Shown here: positions 1 through 6,818 of the stretch, in pieces
How the letters are laid out: every line of letters begins with the position of its first letter
Numbering within the stretch: the stretch's first letter is position 1
From: Bacteriovoracaceae bacterium UBA1018
Lineage (GTDB): Bacteria; Bdellovibrionota; UBA1018
Length of the DNA: 10,662 nucleotides
NCBI GenBank assembly: GCA_002291495.1
Contig: DBAE01000034.1
Coordinates: forward strand, 1 to 10,662
Reading direction: 5' to 3'
Notes under the pieces: model-generated
Databases searched by the model: none
What the model saw: the letters and a program-made list of their open reading frames with translations, nothing else
What the model was told of the DNA's origin: nothing
Position numbers and translations under genes: made by a program

Positions 1-48
1 GTTTAATGTGTTTAAAAATTAGACAGGTGGCTAACTCAATTCTACTGC

Positions 49-126
49 GACATGTCGAGTACTCGTGCCAAATCTAAGCTGCTCTGGTCCGTTTTATGCT
101 TGGCTAAGTCATCTAAGCTGCACGAG
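49..126. repeat. cluster of palindromes and an 11-bp direct repeat upstream of galT
   Basis: Two abutting perfect palindromes, GACATGTC (49-56) and CGAGTACTCG (56-65), lie upstream of the chosen galT start. The direct repeat ATCTAAGCTGC occurs at 72-82 and 111-121, 39 bases apart. CTCGTGC at 62-68 is also the reverse complement of GCACGAG at 120-126. This is symmetry of the sort seen in operators, but no regulator gene is in the window and I cannot match it to a known site. I see no convincing sigma70 promoter in 1-138, which otherwise holds no gene I can support. Confidence 0.35.
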
Positions 127-128
127 GA
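124..128 (+). promoter_or_regulatory. ribosome binding site deciding the galT start
   Basis: GAGGA lies ten bases before the ATG at 139, while the longer-frame ATG at 52 has its nearest purine-rich stretch (AGGTGG at 25-30) 21 bases away. This favours 139 as the true start. Confidence 0.55.
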
Positions 129-138
129 TCCGCGCACT

Positions 139-1236
139 ATGTACCAACAAACATTAAAAAAACCTGATGGCCGGACGCTTTATATTTATTCGCGTAGACC
201 CATTCCACAGGGTCTTAAAGCTCCAAGCCCGAATACCGAACCGCTCAACGTCAATCCGCATCTGAGATGGCACCCCTTGTTAGGACAATGGGTCTCCTAT
301 GCGAGTCATCGGCAAAATCGTACTTTCTTACCGCCGCCTGAGTACAATCCTTTGGCTCCGATGCGCTCTGAGGATTTTCCTACGGAACTTCCTAGCGGGG
401 ACTATGATGTCGCTGTTTTTGAAAATTTATTTCCAGCTCTCTACGCGGACGCTAAGACGACCGATCATTCCAAGGGAGTTTATACCGAGGCGCGTCCTGC
501 TCAAGGCTCGTGCGAGGTGGTTGTCTTTAGCCAAAACTCAAAAACTAATTTGGGCGAACTGTCATTAGATCACGTCGATTTACTGCTTCAAGTATGGGGT
601 GATCGATATCGGGTGCTCTCTGAGCGAGATGACATCCATTATATTCTGCCCTTCGAAAATCGTGGGGTAGAAGTGGGAGTGACTCTTCATCACCCGCATG
701 GCCAGATCTATTCTTACCCCTTTATTCCTCCTATTCAGCAGCAAGAACTTTCACAGCAAAGAAAGTTTTTTCGAGAAACTGGGCATACACTTCTCTCACA
801 CATGATTGCCGAGGAACAAAAAGATGGCCGCCGGATTATTTTTGAGTCCGATCACGCCATCGCGTTTATTCCAGTCTGTGCCCGTTACCCGTATGAGGTT
901 TGGGTGCTGCCAAAACATCCCGTTGCATCGGTCGCAGATCTAGGCCCGGAACCACGGCGCCATTTTGCGAAAGCCCTCAAAACTATCGCCATGAAGTATG
1001 ACACTCTTTGGAACCGACCGTTTCCATACTTGATGACTCTTCGGCAGGCACCCACTGACGGAGTTTCCTACCCCGAGTGGCATTTTCACATTCAATTCTA
1101 TCCTGCTCTCAGAAGTCCAGGCCGACTTAAATATCTGGCAGGTACTGAAATCGGAGCAGGCATGTTTGCCAACGATAGCCTTCCTGAAGAGAAGGCTAAA
1201 GAACTAAAAGAAGTAGTGATCCCGGAGTTTTCCTAA
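139..1236 (+). CDS. galT: galactose-1-phosphate uridylyltransferase (GalT)
   Basis: Transfers UMP between UDP-glucose and galactose-1-phosphate, the second step of cytoplasmic Leloir galactose use. The HIT-like active-site motif HPHGQ is at residues 185-189, so His187 is the expected uridylylated nucleophile. The N-terminal family block RWHPLLGQW begins near residue 43. The reading frame is open back to an ATG at 52, but that start has no nearby Shine-Dalgarno sequence. The ATG at 139 has GAGGA ten bases upstream and gives 365 residues, close to the usual ~350, so I chose it. Where many GalT proteins carry a zinc-binding CxxC (as in CPLCP), this one reads NPLAP (Asn70, Ala73), so that zinc site appears absent; whether this is a subfamily trait needs an alignment. 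First gene of a gal operon; its TAA overlaps the next ATG by one base. Function is confident. Confidence 0.93.
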   Translation: MYQQTLKKPDGRTLYIYSRRPIPQGLKAPSPNTEPLNVNPHLRWHPLLGQWVSYASHRQNRTFLPPPEYNPLAPMRSEDFPTELPSGDYDVAVFENLFPALYADAKTTDHSKGVYTEARPAQGSCEVVVFSQNSKTNLGELSLDHVDLLLQVWGDRYRVLSERDDIHYILPFENRGVEVGVTLHHPHGQIYSYPFIPPIQQQELSQQRKFFRETGHTLLSHMIAEEQKDGRRIIFESDHAIAFIPVCARYPYEVWVLPKHPVASVADLGPEPRRHFAKALKTIAMKYDTLWNRPFPYLMTLRQAPTDGVSYPEWHFHIQFYPALRSPGRLKYLAGTEIGAGMFANDSLPEEKAKELKEVVIPEFS

Positions 1237-2363
1237 TGAACAAAAAAATGGAAATTGAAATAGCCAAGCGATCTGACGAAATTAAACAGAAGTTAGAAAT
1301 TATTCGCGGCTCGATGCGGACTCACGGCATAGCTGGAGTTCGACTCCGCGGAGTAGATTGGTTTAGCTGGGCCACGGCTGGCGGATCGAGTGTAGTCATT
1401 TTGACGAGTGAAGCAGGTATTGCCGAAGTTTTTGTAACCACGCACGGAGCGTGGGTTCTCACTAATTCGATTGAACGAGACCGCCTGATTGAAGAAGAAC
1501 TGACAAAAGACTACGAGGTCCATTCTGAACCTTGGCCCGCTCTATCTCATCGCCCTTTTCATGAATTTATCAGGGATCAAGTTCCGACGGGCCGAGTGGC
1601 GAGTGATCGGCCTAGTGAAGGCGAAGTAGCTTTGCCAGTCGATCTTGTGGCTGCCAAACGAAAGCTCCTACCTTCTGAGATCGAACGTTATCGCGAGTTA
1701 GGGCAGTCTGCGGCCGAAGCGATGACAGAAACTTTGAGTCTAGCACGTCCAAAGTGGACAGAGGCCGAACTTGCTGCACAAGGATCTCAAGCGCTTTGGA
1801 GGAGAGGTATTCATCCTACTCTCACACTTGTTGGAGGAGAGAGCCGGGTCGCGCGCTTCAGACATCCAACAGCGACATCTTTCACCAAGCTCGACGGTTA
1901 CGCCATGTTGGTATTTTGTGCCCGAAAGTACGGTCTTTACGCCAATCTCACACGATTTGTGTTTTTCAGAAAACCCACCGTCGAAGAGACAAAACGATTT
2001 GAAGACGTTGCGCGAGTCGAGGCAGTTGCCTTTGATCAGTCTCAAAGGTTTCTCACTCTGGCACAGATCTATGAAGAACTCGATCGTGCTTACGGGCGAC
2101 TAGGTTACCCTCGTGAAATTTTGAAACACCACCAAGGTGGCACGACTGGATATCTATCTCGTGAAATTGTCGCAACACCCGATCAAGCAGTTCGAATTGA
2201 ACCGAATACAGCACTGGCTTGGAATCCAAGTCTTCCTGGGGCGAAGATTGAGGACACGGTAGTGGTTGGAGAACGATTTACGGAAGTGCTGACAACTGAT
2301 CCAAAGTGGCCCACACAAATGATCGAGGGATGTAAGCGACCGGATCTACTTGTCAGACCGTAA
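1236..2363 (+). CDS. M24 (creatinase/Xaa-Pro peptidase fold) protein lacking most metal ligands
   Basis: A 375-residue pita-bread-fold protein: an N-terminal creatinase-like region (about 1-145), then an M24 catalytic-fold region (about 150-365). Its start overlaps the galT stop as TAATG, which suggests translational coupling. Compared with E. coli PepP, the first Asp ligand (in D-x-G) is Val226, the second (SD-x-TR) is Asn237 in ANLTR, and the Glu of the IEP motif is Asn330 in WNP. His298 (HHQGG) and Glu339 (IEDT) survive, as does the active-site-type His210 in RHPTAT. Three of five metal ligands are therefore lost, and dinuclear-metal peptidase activity is unlikely. I recall related proteins with a similar CARxxGLxANLTR block annotated as M24 peptidases, which would make this a conserved subfamily, but I could not check. 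Creatinase, a metal-independent member of the fold, shows that such proteins can be enzymes. Substrate unknown; its place between galT and galK suggests a role in sugar use. Confidence 0.85.
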   Translation: MNKKMEIEIAKRSDEIKQKLEIIRGSMRTHGIAGVRLRGVDWFSWATAGGSSVVILTSEAGIAEVFVTTHGAWVLTNSIERDRLIEEELTKDYEVHSEPWPALSHRPFHEFIRDQVPTGRVASDRPSEGEVALPVDLVAAKRKLLPSEIERYRELGQSAAEAMTETLSLARPKWTEAELAAQGSQALWRRGIHPTLTLVGGESRVARFRHPTATSFTKLDGYAMLVFCARKYGLYANLTRFVFFRKPTVEETKRFEDVARVEAVAFDQSQRFLTLAQIYEELDRAYGRLGYPREILKHHQGGTTGYLSREIVATPDQAVRIEPNTALAWNPSLPGAKIEDTVVVGERFTEVLTTDPKWPTQMIEGCKRPDLLVRP

Positions 2364-2367
2364 AATT

Positions 2368-2375
2368 AGGGGGAG
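2368..2375 (+). promoter_or_regulatory. strong ribosome binding site for galK
   Basis: AGGGGGAG sits five bases before the ATG at 2381. It supports this start over the internal in-frame ATG at 2450, which has no Shine-Dalgarno-like sequence in front of it. Confidence 0.7.
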
Positions 2376-2380
2376 CGGTT

Positions 2381-3487
2381 ATGAAAGTTCATACAAATCA
2401 AAATACACATGAAAATACACGCAAAAATACACACCAAAGAACCGTAACCATGCGGGCCTCTGGCCGAGTTAATCTGATCGGCGAGCATACGGACTATAAC
2501 GGAGGATTTGTGCTTCCAACAGCTATTAGCCAAGAGACTGTTGTTGAGCTCAAGCTCAATCCTGATTCCAAGCTGGTCCGGGCGGAAAGTTCAAATACGG
2601 GTAAACGTTTTGAGTGTGCTTTAGGATCTGAAAAACTGACCCATTCTTGGAGTGACTACATTCAGGGAGTAGTTCGAATACTCAGCTCAGTTCGAACCAT
2701 CCCGTGTGGCTTTGATATCAAGATTGATTCTCACGTTCCGATGGGAAGCGGACTCTCATCGAGTGCGGCGCTTGAAGTGGCACTTTTCAGAGCGCTGAAC
2801 GAAGCCTTTGACTTTGGTTTGCAAGATGTAGAGATTGCGAGACTCTGCCAAAGAGTAGAAAATGAGTTTGTCGGCGCTCGTGTCGGTATTATGGATCCGA
2901 TGGCGTGTAGCCTTGCTCGACCTGGAAGTGCACTTTTTTTAGATACGAGAGACTTGAGCTACCGGGTAGTCGACTTGCCAAAGGAACTCGATCTGATTGT
3001 GATTAGTTCAGGGATCTCCCACCGCAATGTCGGAGGCGGATATAATGAACGTCGTGCCCAATGTGAAACAGCTTGCCGCGAACTTGGGATAAATGAACTG
3101 AGAGATCTTAGCGTGTCTGATCTACCCAAGTTGGATCGCTTGTCTGACGTACTCAAAAGACGAGCCAGGCATGTGATCACTGAAAATGAACGGGTTGTAC
3201 AGGCTGTCAAAGCTATAGAGGAGCGCGATCTACCTCGATTAGGGCATCTGTTTAAGGAGTCTCATCTCTCGATGAAGCTGGATTATGAGACTTCTATCCC
3301 AGAAATTGATTTATTAGTTGAGCTGACTAATTCCGAACCCGATGTCTACGGCGCGCGTCTGACGGGCGGAGGTTTTGGAGGATCTATAGTTGCGATCGCC
3401 AAAAAGGGAAAAGGCTCAACGGTTTCATTACGGGTCACGGAGCGGTATCAAAAAGAGACGGGTGAACAACCCAGGATTTTGACCTGA
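2381..3487 (+). CDS. galK: galactokinase (GalK), GHMP kinase family
   Basis: Phosphorylates galactose to galactose-1-phosphate with ATP in the cytoplasm, feeding GalT. The galactokinase signature GRVNLIGEHTDYNGG begins at residue 28, with Arg29 as the transition-state Arg and Glu35, His36 and Asp38 as sugar ligands. The ATP-binding GHMP motif PMGSGLSSS spans 120-128, catalytic Asp172 is in GIMDP, and the third motif GGGFGG is at 329-334. At 368 residues it is slightly short for the family. Two oddities are visible. The Gln that normally follows the catalytic Asp (GIMDQ) is Pro here. The N-terminal ~20 residues are Asn/Thr/His-rich and encoded by a 12-base tandem repeat instead of the usual leader helix. 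It follows the M24 gene by 17 bases in the same operon. The sugar ligands favour galactose, although a related sugar cannot be excluded. Confidence 0.92.
   Translation: MKVHTNQNTHENTRKNTHQRTVTMRASGRVNLIGEHTDYNGGFVLPTAISQETVVELKLNPDSKLVRAESSNTGKRFECALGSEKLTHSWSDYIQGVVRILSSVRTIPCGFDIKIDSHVPMGSGLSSSAALEVALFRALNEAFDFGLQDVEIARLCQRVENEFVGARVGIMDPMACSLARPGSALFLDTRDLSYRVVDLPKELDLIVISSGISHRNVGGGYNERRAQCETACRELGINELRDLSVSDLPKLDRLSDVLKRRARHVITENERVVQAVKAIEERDLPRLGHLFKESHLSMKLDYETSIPEIDLLVELTNSEPDVYGARLTGGGFGGSIVAIAKKGKGSTVSLRVTERYQKETGEQPRILT
2400..2435 (+). repeat. three tandem 12-base units at the 5' end of galK
   Basis: Units AAAATACACATG, AAAATACACGCA and AAAATACACACC follow each other exactly, sharing the core AAAATACAC. 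Twelve bases keep the frame, and the repeat encodes variations of N-T-(H/R)-(E/K/Q) before the first conserved galactokinase motif. Confidence 0.85.
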
Positions 3488-3493
3488 AAAATT

Positions 3494-3522
3494 TTGCCCC
3501 TTGTGCGAAATAGAGATAAACT
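3494..3522 (+). promoter_or_regulatory. possible sigma70 promoter for the SUI1-DUF192 pair
   Basis: TTGCCC (3494-3499) and TAAACT (3517-3522) are 17 bases apart, each matching four of six consensus positions, upstream of the SUI1 start at 3552. The match is weak, and the genes could instead be read through from galK. Confidence 0.25.
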
Positions 3523-3540
3523 GTTGAGATCAGTGAGCAT

Positions 3541-3546
3541 AAGGAG
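3541..3546 (+). promoter_or_regulatory. ribosome binding site deciding a GTG start
   Basis: AAGGAG ends five bases before the GTG at 3552. The in-frame GTG at 3546 overlaps this Shine-Dalgarno sequence and so cannot be its start codon; 3552 is preferred. Confidence 0.7.
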
Positions 3547-3551
3547 TGATC

Positions 3552-3980
3552 GTGAGCGATTCATGGAAAAACGCGCTTCAGGGAGCGCTTCGCAATTCAA
3601 TTAAGGATTCCAAGCAATCTCCTGAAGAAGGAAAGCTTGTCTATTCAACAGATCCATCGCTCAAGGCACAGTGTTCAAAATGTAAAGAACTGAAGGCAGC
3701 ATGTGTTTGTGAGCCTGAGGTCGATGCCTCGAAGGCAAAATATATTCCCGTACTTCGAATTGAAAAAAGCGGACGTGCAGGTAAAACTGTTACCGTGATT
3801 GATCAGTTGCCTAAAACTGAGCTCTTCTTAAGAGATCTCACCACAAAATTAAAAAAGAAGTGTGGATCAGGCGGGTCTTATAAGATGGATGGAAAAGAAG
3901 GAGTTATTGAAATTCAAGGCGATAAGAGAGAAATCATTCGCGCCGAATTTCTGAAACAAGGCATTCAGGTAAAAGGATAA
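3552..3980 (+). CDS. SUI1/eIF1-family protein (YciH-like) with an added Cys cluster
   Basis: A 142-residue homologue of bacterial YciH and eukaryotic eIF1, a small protein expected to act at the 30S subunit in start-site fidelity. The C-terminal SUI1 domain shows GRAGKTVTVI, LKKKCGSGG and GVIEIQGDKR, close to the YciH pattern, and ends in a typical basic-hydrophobic tail. The N-terminal LVYST segment is also YciH-like. Between the two lies C41-x2-C44-x6-C51-x-C53, which resembles a zinc knuckle and is not in E. coli YciH. Start is GTG, chosen from the AAGGAG five bases upstream. It precedes a DUF192 gene by five bases, probably as an operon. Bacterial SUI1 proteins are poorly understood, so the cellular role is inferred from the family. 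Confidence 0.88.
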   Translation: MSDSWKNALQGALRNSIKDSKQSPEEGKLVYSTDPSLKAQCSKCKELKAACVCEPEVDASKAKYIPVLRIEKSGRAGKTVTVIDQLPKTELFLRDLTTKLKKKCGSGGSYKMDGKEGVIEIQGDKREIIRAEFLKQGIQVKG

Positions 3981-3985
3981 GAAGG

Positions 3986-4495
3986 ATGAAGAACTCTTTA
4001 ATGACGATAGGCATGGCTTTGAGTGTATTTTCGACTCTTGTAGCCCAGGCAGCTGTGCTCGCGCATATTCCTCGTCAAACGATGAAAACGCCTCAAGGGG
4101 AGCAGCTCGATATCTTTGTTGCCACGACTTACGAAGACCAAAAAACAGGTCTAAGTGGGATTGCTTCAAAGGACTTTGCGGCTCATCAAGGGATGATGTT
4201 TATCTACGGAGGCAACGAACCTCATCGCGTTTGGATGCCGGATACTTATTTTGATCTGGATATTTTTTTCTTAGACGAAAAGTTCAAAGTCCTCGATATT
4301 CACCGCAAAATGAAAGCTCATCCTGGTAGGAACACTCCGCCTGAGATCATGATTTCTAAAGAAGTGCCATCCTTTGCCATCCTTGAAATGCGAGCTGATT
4401 CGCCGATCGCTAAAAAAATTAAAAAGGGTGACCAACTGAAGGTCGTGGAAGATAAAAACGGGACTCAAAGCGCAAAAAAATCAAATCAGAAGTAA
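3986..4495 (+). CDS. secreted DUF192 family protein
   Basis: A 169-residue protein with a Sec signal peptide (basic MKNSL, hydrophobic core, likely cleavage near AQA at about residue 22) and a single DUF192 domain. Family landmarks visible are the GLSG block (GLM in many members), GMMFIY, the VWMPDT segment (usually fWMknT) with FDLDIFFLD, and the LEMRADSP segment that ends the domain. The C-terminal tail is Lys-rich. DUF192 proteins are small, mostly periplasmic and of unknown function. AAAGGA at 3972-3977, inside the end of the SUI1 gene, is a plausible ribosome site, and the five-base gap suggests co-transcription with it. A second in-frame ATG at 4001 is possible but would remove the basic n-region of the signal peptide. 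It converges with the kinase gene, with only 16 bases between stop codons and no clear terminator hairpin. Confidence 0.87.
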   Translation: MKNSLMTIGMALSVFSTLVAQAAVLAHIPRQTMKTPQGEQLDIFVATTYEDQKTGLSGIASKDFAAHQGMMFIYGGNEPHRVWMPDTYFDLDIFFLDEKFKVLDIHRKMKAHPGRNTPPEIMISKEVPSFAILEMRADSPIAKKIKKGDQLKVVEDKNGTQSAKKSNQK

Positions 4496-4511
4496 TGACT
4501 GCGCCTAAAAG

Positions 4512-6818
4512 CTAGTGCAGCCGAGGCGTTTCGTAGTGTTGAAAGGTCGATTGCGAGTGAGATCGAGTCGTTAAAGATCGGTGTGGACGATGATTCGAAC
4601 CGGTCCATACAATCGGTACTGATCCAGAAAGCACTTTTGGAATGAGTGCGACACCGAGTTTTCCACAGCGGCCCCGAACGTCGTGATCTTCGAACCGACT
4701 GGTGACTAAAATGGCGTCATCTTGGATCCCTAGGGCTTCAATCGTATCGAGACCATTTTCTTTTTCGCCTGCCAATTCATAGTCACAGAGAAACAGGTGT
4801 TTTACGCTGGGATTGCGATGGCTGAGAAACCAATTCTTAAGTTCAAAAGTGGTTGAGAAATGAAGAAGGGTAGGCAAGCTATCTATTGGAAGATCAAGCG
4901 CTGTAAATCGATTTTTCCAAATCTGATGAATGGACTGGTCGTCATCCAGGATAACCACTACGGAGTCAGGATGGAGTGTGATTTCAGATGTAAACCAACT
5001 CGGGGTCCTAGCCCGTCTAAGAGTAATAAGGACGTTGGTGCCATTTCCACCTTCGGAAATGATTTTGAAAGATCCGCCCCAAGATTCCGCACATGTCTTG
5101 GCATGATAAAGCCCCAAGCCTGAACCGTGAGGTTTGCCGTAAGTTTCGCCTTTATTGCCCAATCTCTGGATGACGTCGCTTGGGATGCCGCGACCGTTGT
5201 CGATGATTTCAAGCTGTACGACGTCCCGATCGCCGCTCAAGTGCACTATAATTTGACCAGCAGATTCGATAGCTTCAGCAGAGTTATCGATGAGGTTGGA
5301 TAGTAGGCGCTGAAACTCGATTCTTTGAATGTCTGCAAATAACCCGAAAGTGCTGCGATCAAAGCGACTTTCAATTTGAATCTGTTTCCTATTTTCAAAC
5401 TGCATTCTTTTTTCTGAAAGAAGTTCTTCAATCAGAACACTGAGGAGCTCTATAGATTTTTCTTCAGTCGAGAGGTGAGAGTTGGAGTCAAGTGATGTTG
5501 AGGTGTTGAGGAGGCGGTTCTTCTCAAGCAAATTATTGGCAATGTCCCGAATCCGTGTGATCGCACTTCGAACCAGGATACGCTCGTCTTCTGGGAGCTG
5601 AATAGCTGACCGGGCAATAATCTCAAGAGCCGCAAGCGGCGAGCGAATATCATGTGCAACTTGAGCAGCCATTTCTGAGCGGGTTTGTGCTAGTTTTACT
5701 CGTACTGCTTGAAAGTCTCGTTCCTTTTCTTCTCGAACAGATTTTTCCAAAACCAGTTTGAAGCTTTCCGAGAGCTCAAGAGGAAGTTGTTGAAACTGAT
5801 TAAACTCTTCGACTGGATTATTTCGTCTAAATTCGCTGCCTACCAGGAGCCCGAGCTGTTCACTGAAGTTTTTGACTTTTTCTGCGAGAAAGTGACTGAC
5901 TAGCGTCGAAAGGATTGCGCCTAAACTGCATCCTAGAGCAACGATTTTTACTGCCTGGATGTTTCCGTATTGCGAAACAGAAAGAAACCCGATGAACAAG
6001 AGGATCAAGGCGAGCGTGCCCATTTTATAGGAAGAGAGTAGGCTCGATCGATTAAATGTTTCGATGCGTACGATACCTTTTCTAAAAAAGACCGCCGATG
6101 AACCTAAAAGGAATATTCCGAATGCCCAAAAGTATTCATAAAAACCAAAATGCGCCTCGGCTCCATTAAATACTTCAACACGGAGGGCCCAGTCTGAAAA
6201 AACTAAAGACAGTATTCCTAGAGCAAACGACGACCAAAACAAACTTCGGGATGAGATCAATCCCATAAAGGCAGGAAGTGCGGCGATAAAGCTGGAGAGG
6301 ACGATTAGTCCTTGGCCGATATTATAGACTGTCAGACCATTTCCTTGAACTGCGCGTAAATAAGGCCAGATAATAAAATGGTACGCGGTCGGGATAAATA
6401 GGATAGTTGGGATAAGGCTTACTGGACGAAGTAATGCTTTACGAAAACCTTCTTGAAAAGAGCTGACAATGGACAAAGTCGCTAAGACAAATGCAGCGAC
6501 ATACCCATAGGTGGTGAGGAGTACGGTCCACCAAAGATGGGGATCATATCCATTGATGTAGAAAAGAAAGATGTACCAAAAGTCTGCGAAGAGCAGAGAA
6601 ACAAAAAATAAACCCAGAGTACGACGAGAAAATGGAGTTAGATTTTTCCAATACTCTGGCTTTGCAAAAATAAACCAGGCACTGATGGATTCAGTTAAGA
6701 GTTCGGCAAGACCGACATAAAGCCCTGGCTTAATTGGAAAGTAAGATTCAAGAAGCGCGATCGGAATCAGCAGTAATGCGATGCCTGCGATAATCTTGGT
6801 GTATCTTATGGTTTCCAT
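4512..6818 (-). CDS. polytopic hybrid sensor histidine kinase with C-terminal receiver
   Basis: A 768-residue inner-membrane kinase. The N-terminal ~310 residues hold about ten hydrophobic segments (roughly eight forming a sensor block, two more near 270-310), with no large periplasmic domain. A charged linker then leads to the dimerisation domain with phosphorylatable His389 in HDIRSPL. The ATPase domain has an N box at Asn512, DNGRGIP at 540-546 and GSGLGL at 565-570. The receiver (about 618-737) has the acidic cluster 625-627, acceptor Asp679 in CDYEL, Thr706/Ser707 and Lys728, all key residues intact. A Ser/Thr/His/Arg-rich tail of ~30 residues follows. It overlaps the upstream GNAT gene by 13 bases, so translation is probably coupled; no strong Shine-Dalgarno sequence precedes its ATG. 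The stimulus and any downstream regulator are unknown. The internal receiver suggests phosphorelay or feedback control. Confidence 0.92.
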   Translation of the reverse strand: METIRYTKIIAGIALLLIPIALLESYFPIKPGLYVGLAELLTESISAWFIFAKPEYWKNLTPFSRRTLGLFFVSLLFADFWYIFLFYINGYDPHLWWTVLLTTYGYVAAFVLATLSIVSSFQEGFRKALLRPVSLIPTILFIPTAYHFIIWPYLRAVQGNGLTVYNIGQGLIVLSSFIAALPAFMGLISSRSLFWSSFALGILSLVFSDWALRVEVFNGAEAHFGFYEYFWAFGIFLLGSSAVFFRKGIVRIETFNRSSLLSSYKMGTLALILLFIGFLSVSQYGNIQAVKIVALGCSLGAILSTLVSHFLAEKVKNFSEQLGLLVGSEFRRNNPVEEFNQFQQLPLELSESFKLVLEKSVREEKERDFQAVRVKLAQTRSEMAAQVAHDIRSPLAALEIIARSAIQLPEDERILVRSAITRIRDIANNLLEKNRLLNTSTSLDSNSHLSTEEKSIELLSVLIEELLSEKRMQFENRKQIQIESRFDRSTFGLFADIQRIEFQRLLSNLIDNSAEAIESAGQIIVHLSGDRDVVQLEIIDNGRGIPSDVIQRLGNKGETYGKPHGSGLGLYHAKTCAESWGGSFKIISEGGNGTNVLITLRRARTPSWFTSEITLHPDSVVVILDDDQSIHQIWKNRFTALDLPIDSLPTLLHFSTTFELKNWFLSHRNPSVKHLFLCDYELAGEKENGLDTIEALGIQDDAILVTSRFEDHDVRGRCGKLGVALIPKVLSGSVPIVWTGSNHRPHRSLTTRSHSQSTFQHYETPRLH

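Noticed and set aside
52..138. In-frame N-terminal extension of galT from the ATG at 52
   Set aside because: No ribosome site near 52, the extra 29 residues do not resemble GalT, and the ATG at 139 has GAGGA upstream and gives a family-typical length.
3472..3496. Small stem after galK (CAGG...CCTG) followed by A/T-rich bases
   Set aside because: Only four paired bases and the T-run is short and interrupted; not supported as a terminator.
4502..4527. Weak hairpin CGCCT...AGGCG between the DUF192 and kinase stop codons
   Set aside because: Five-bp stem with a 16-base loop, no T-run on either side, and it overlaps the kinase coding end; not convincing as a terminator.
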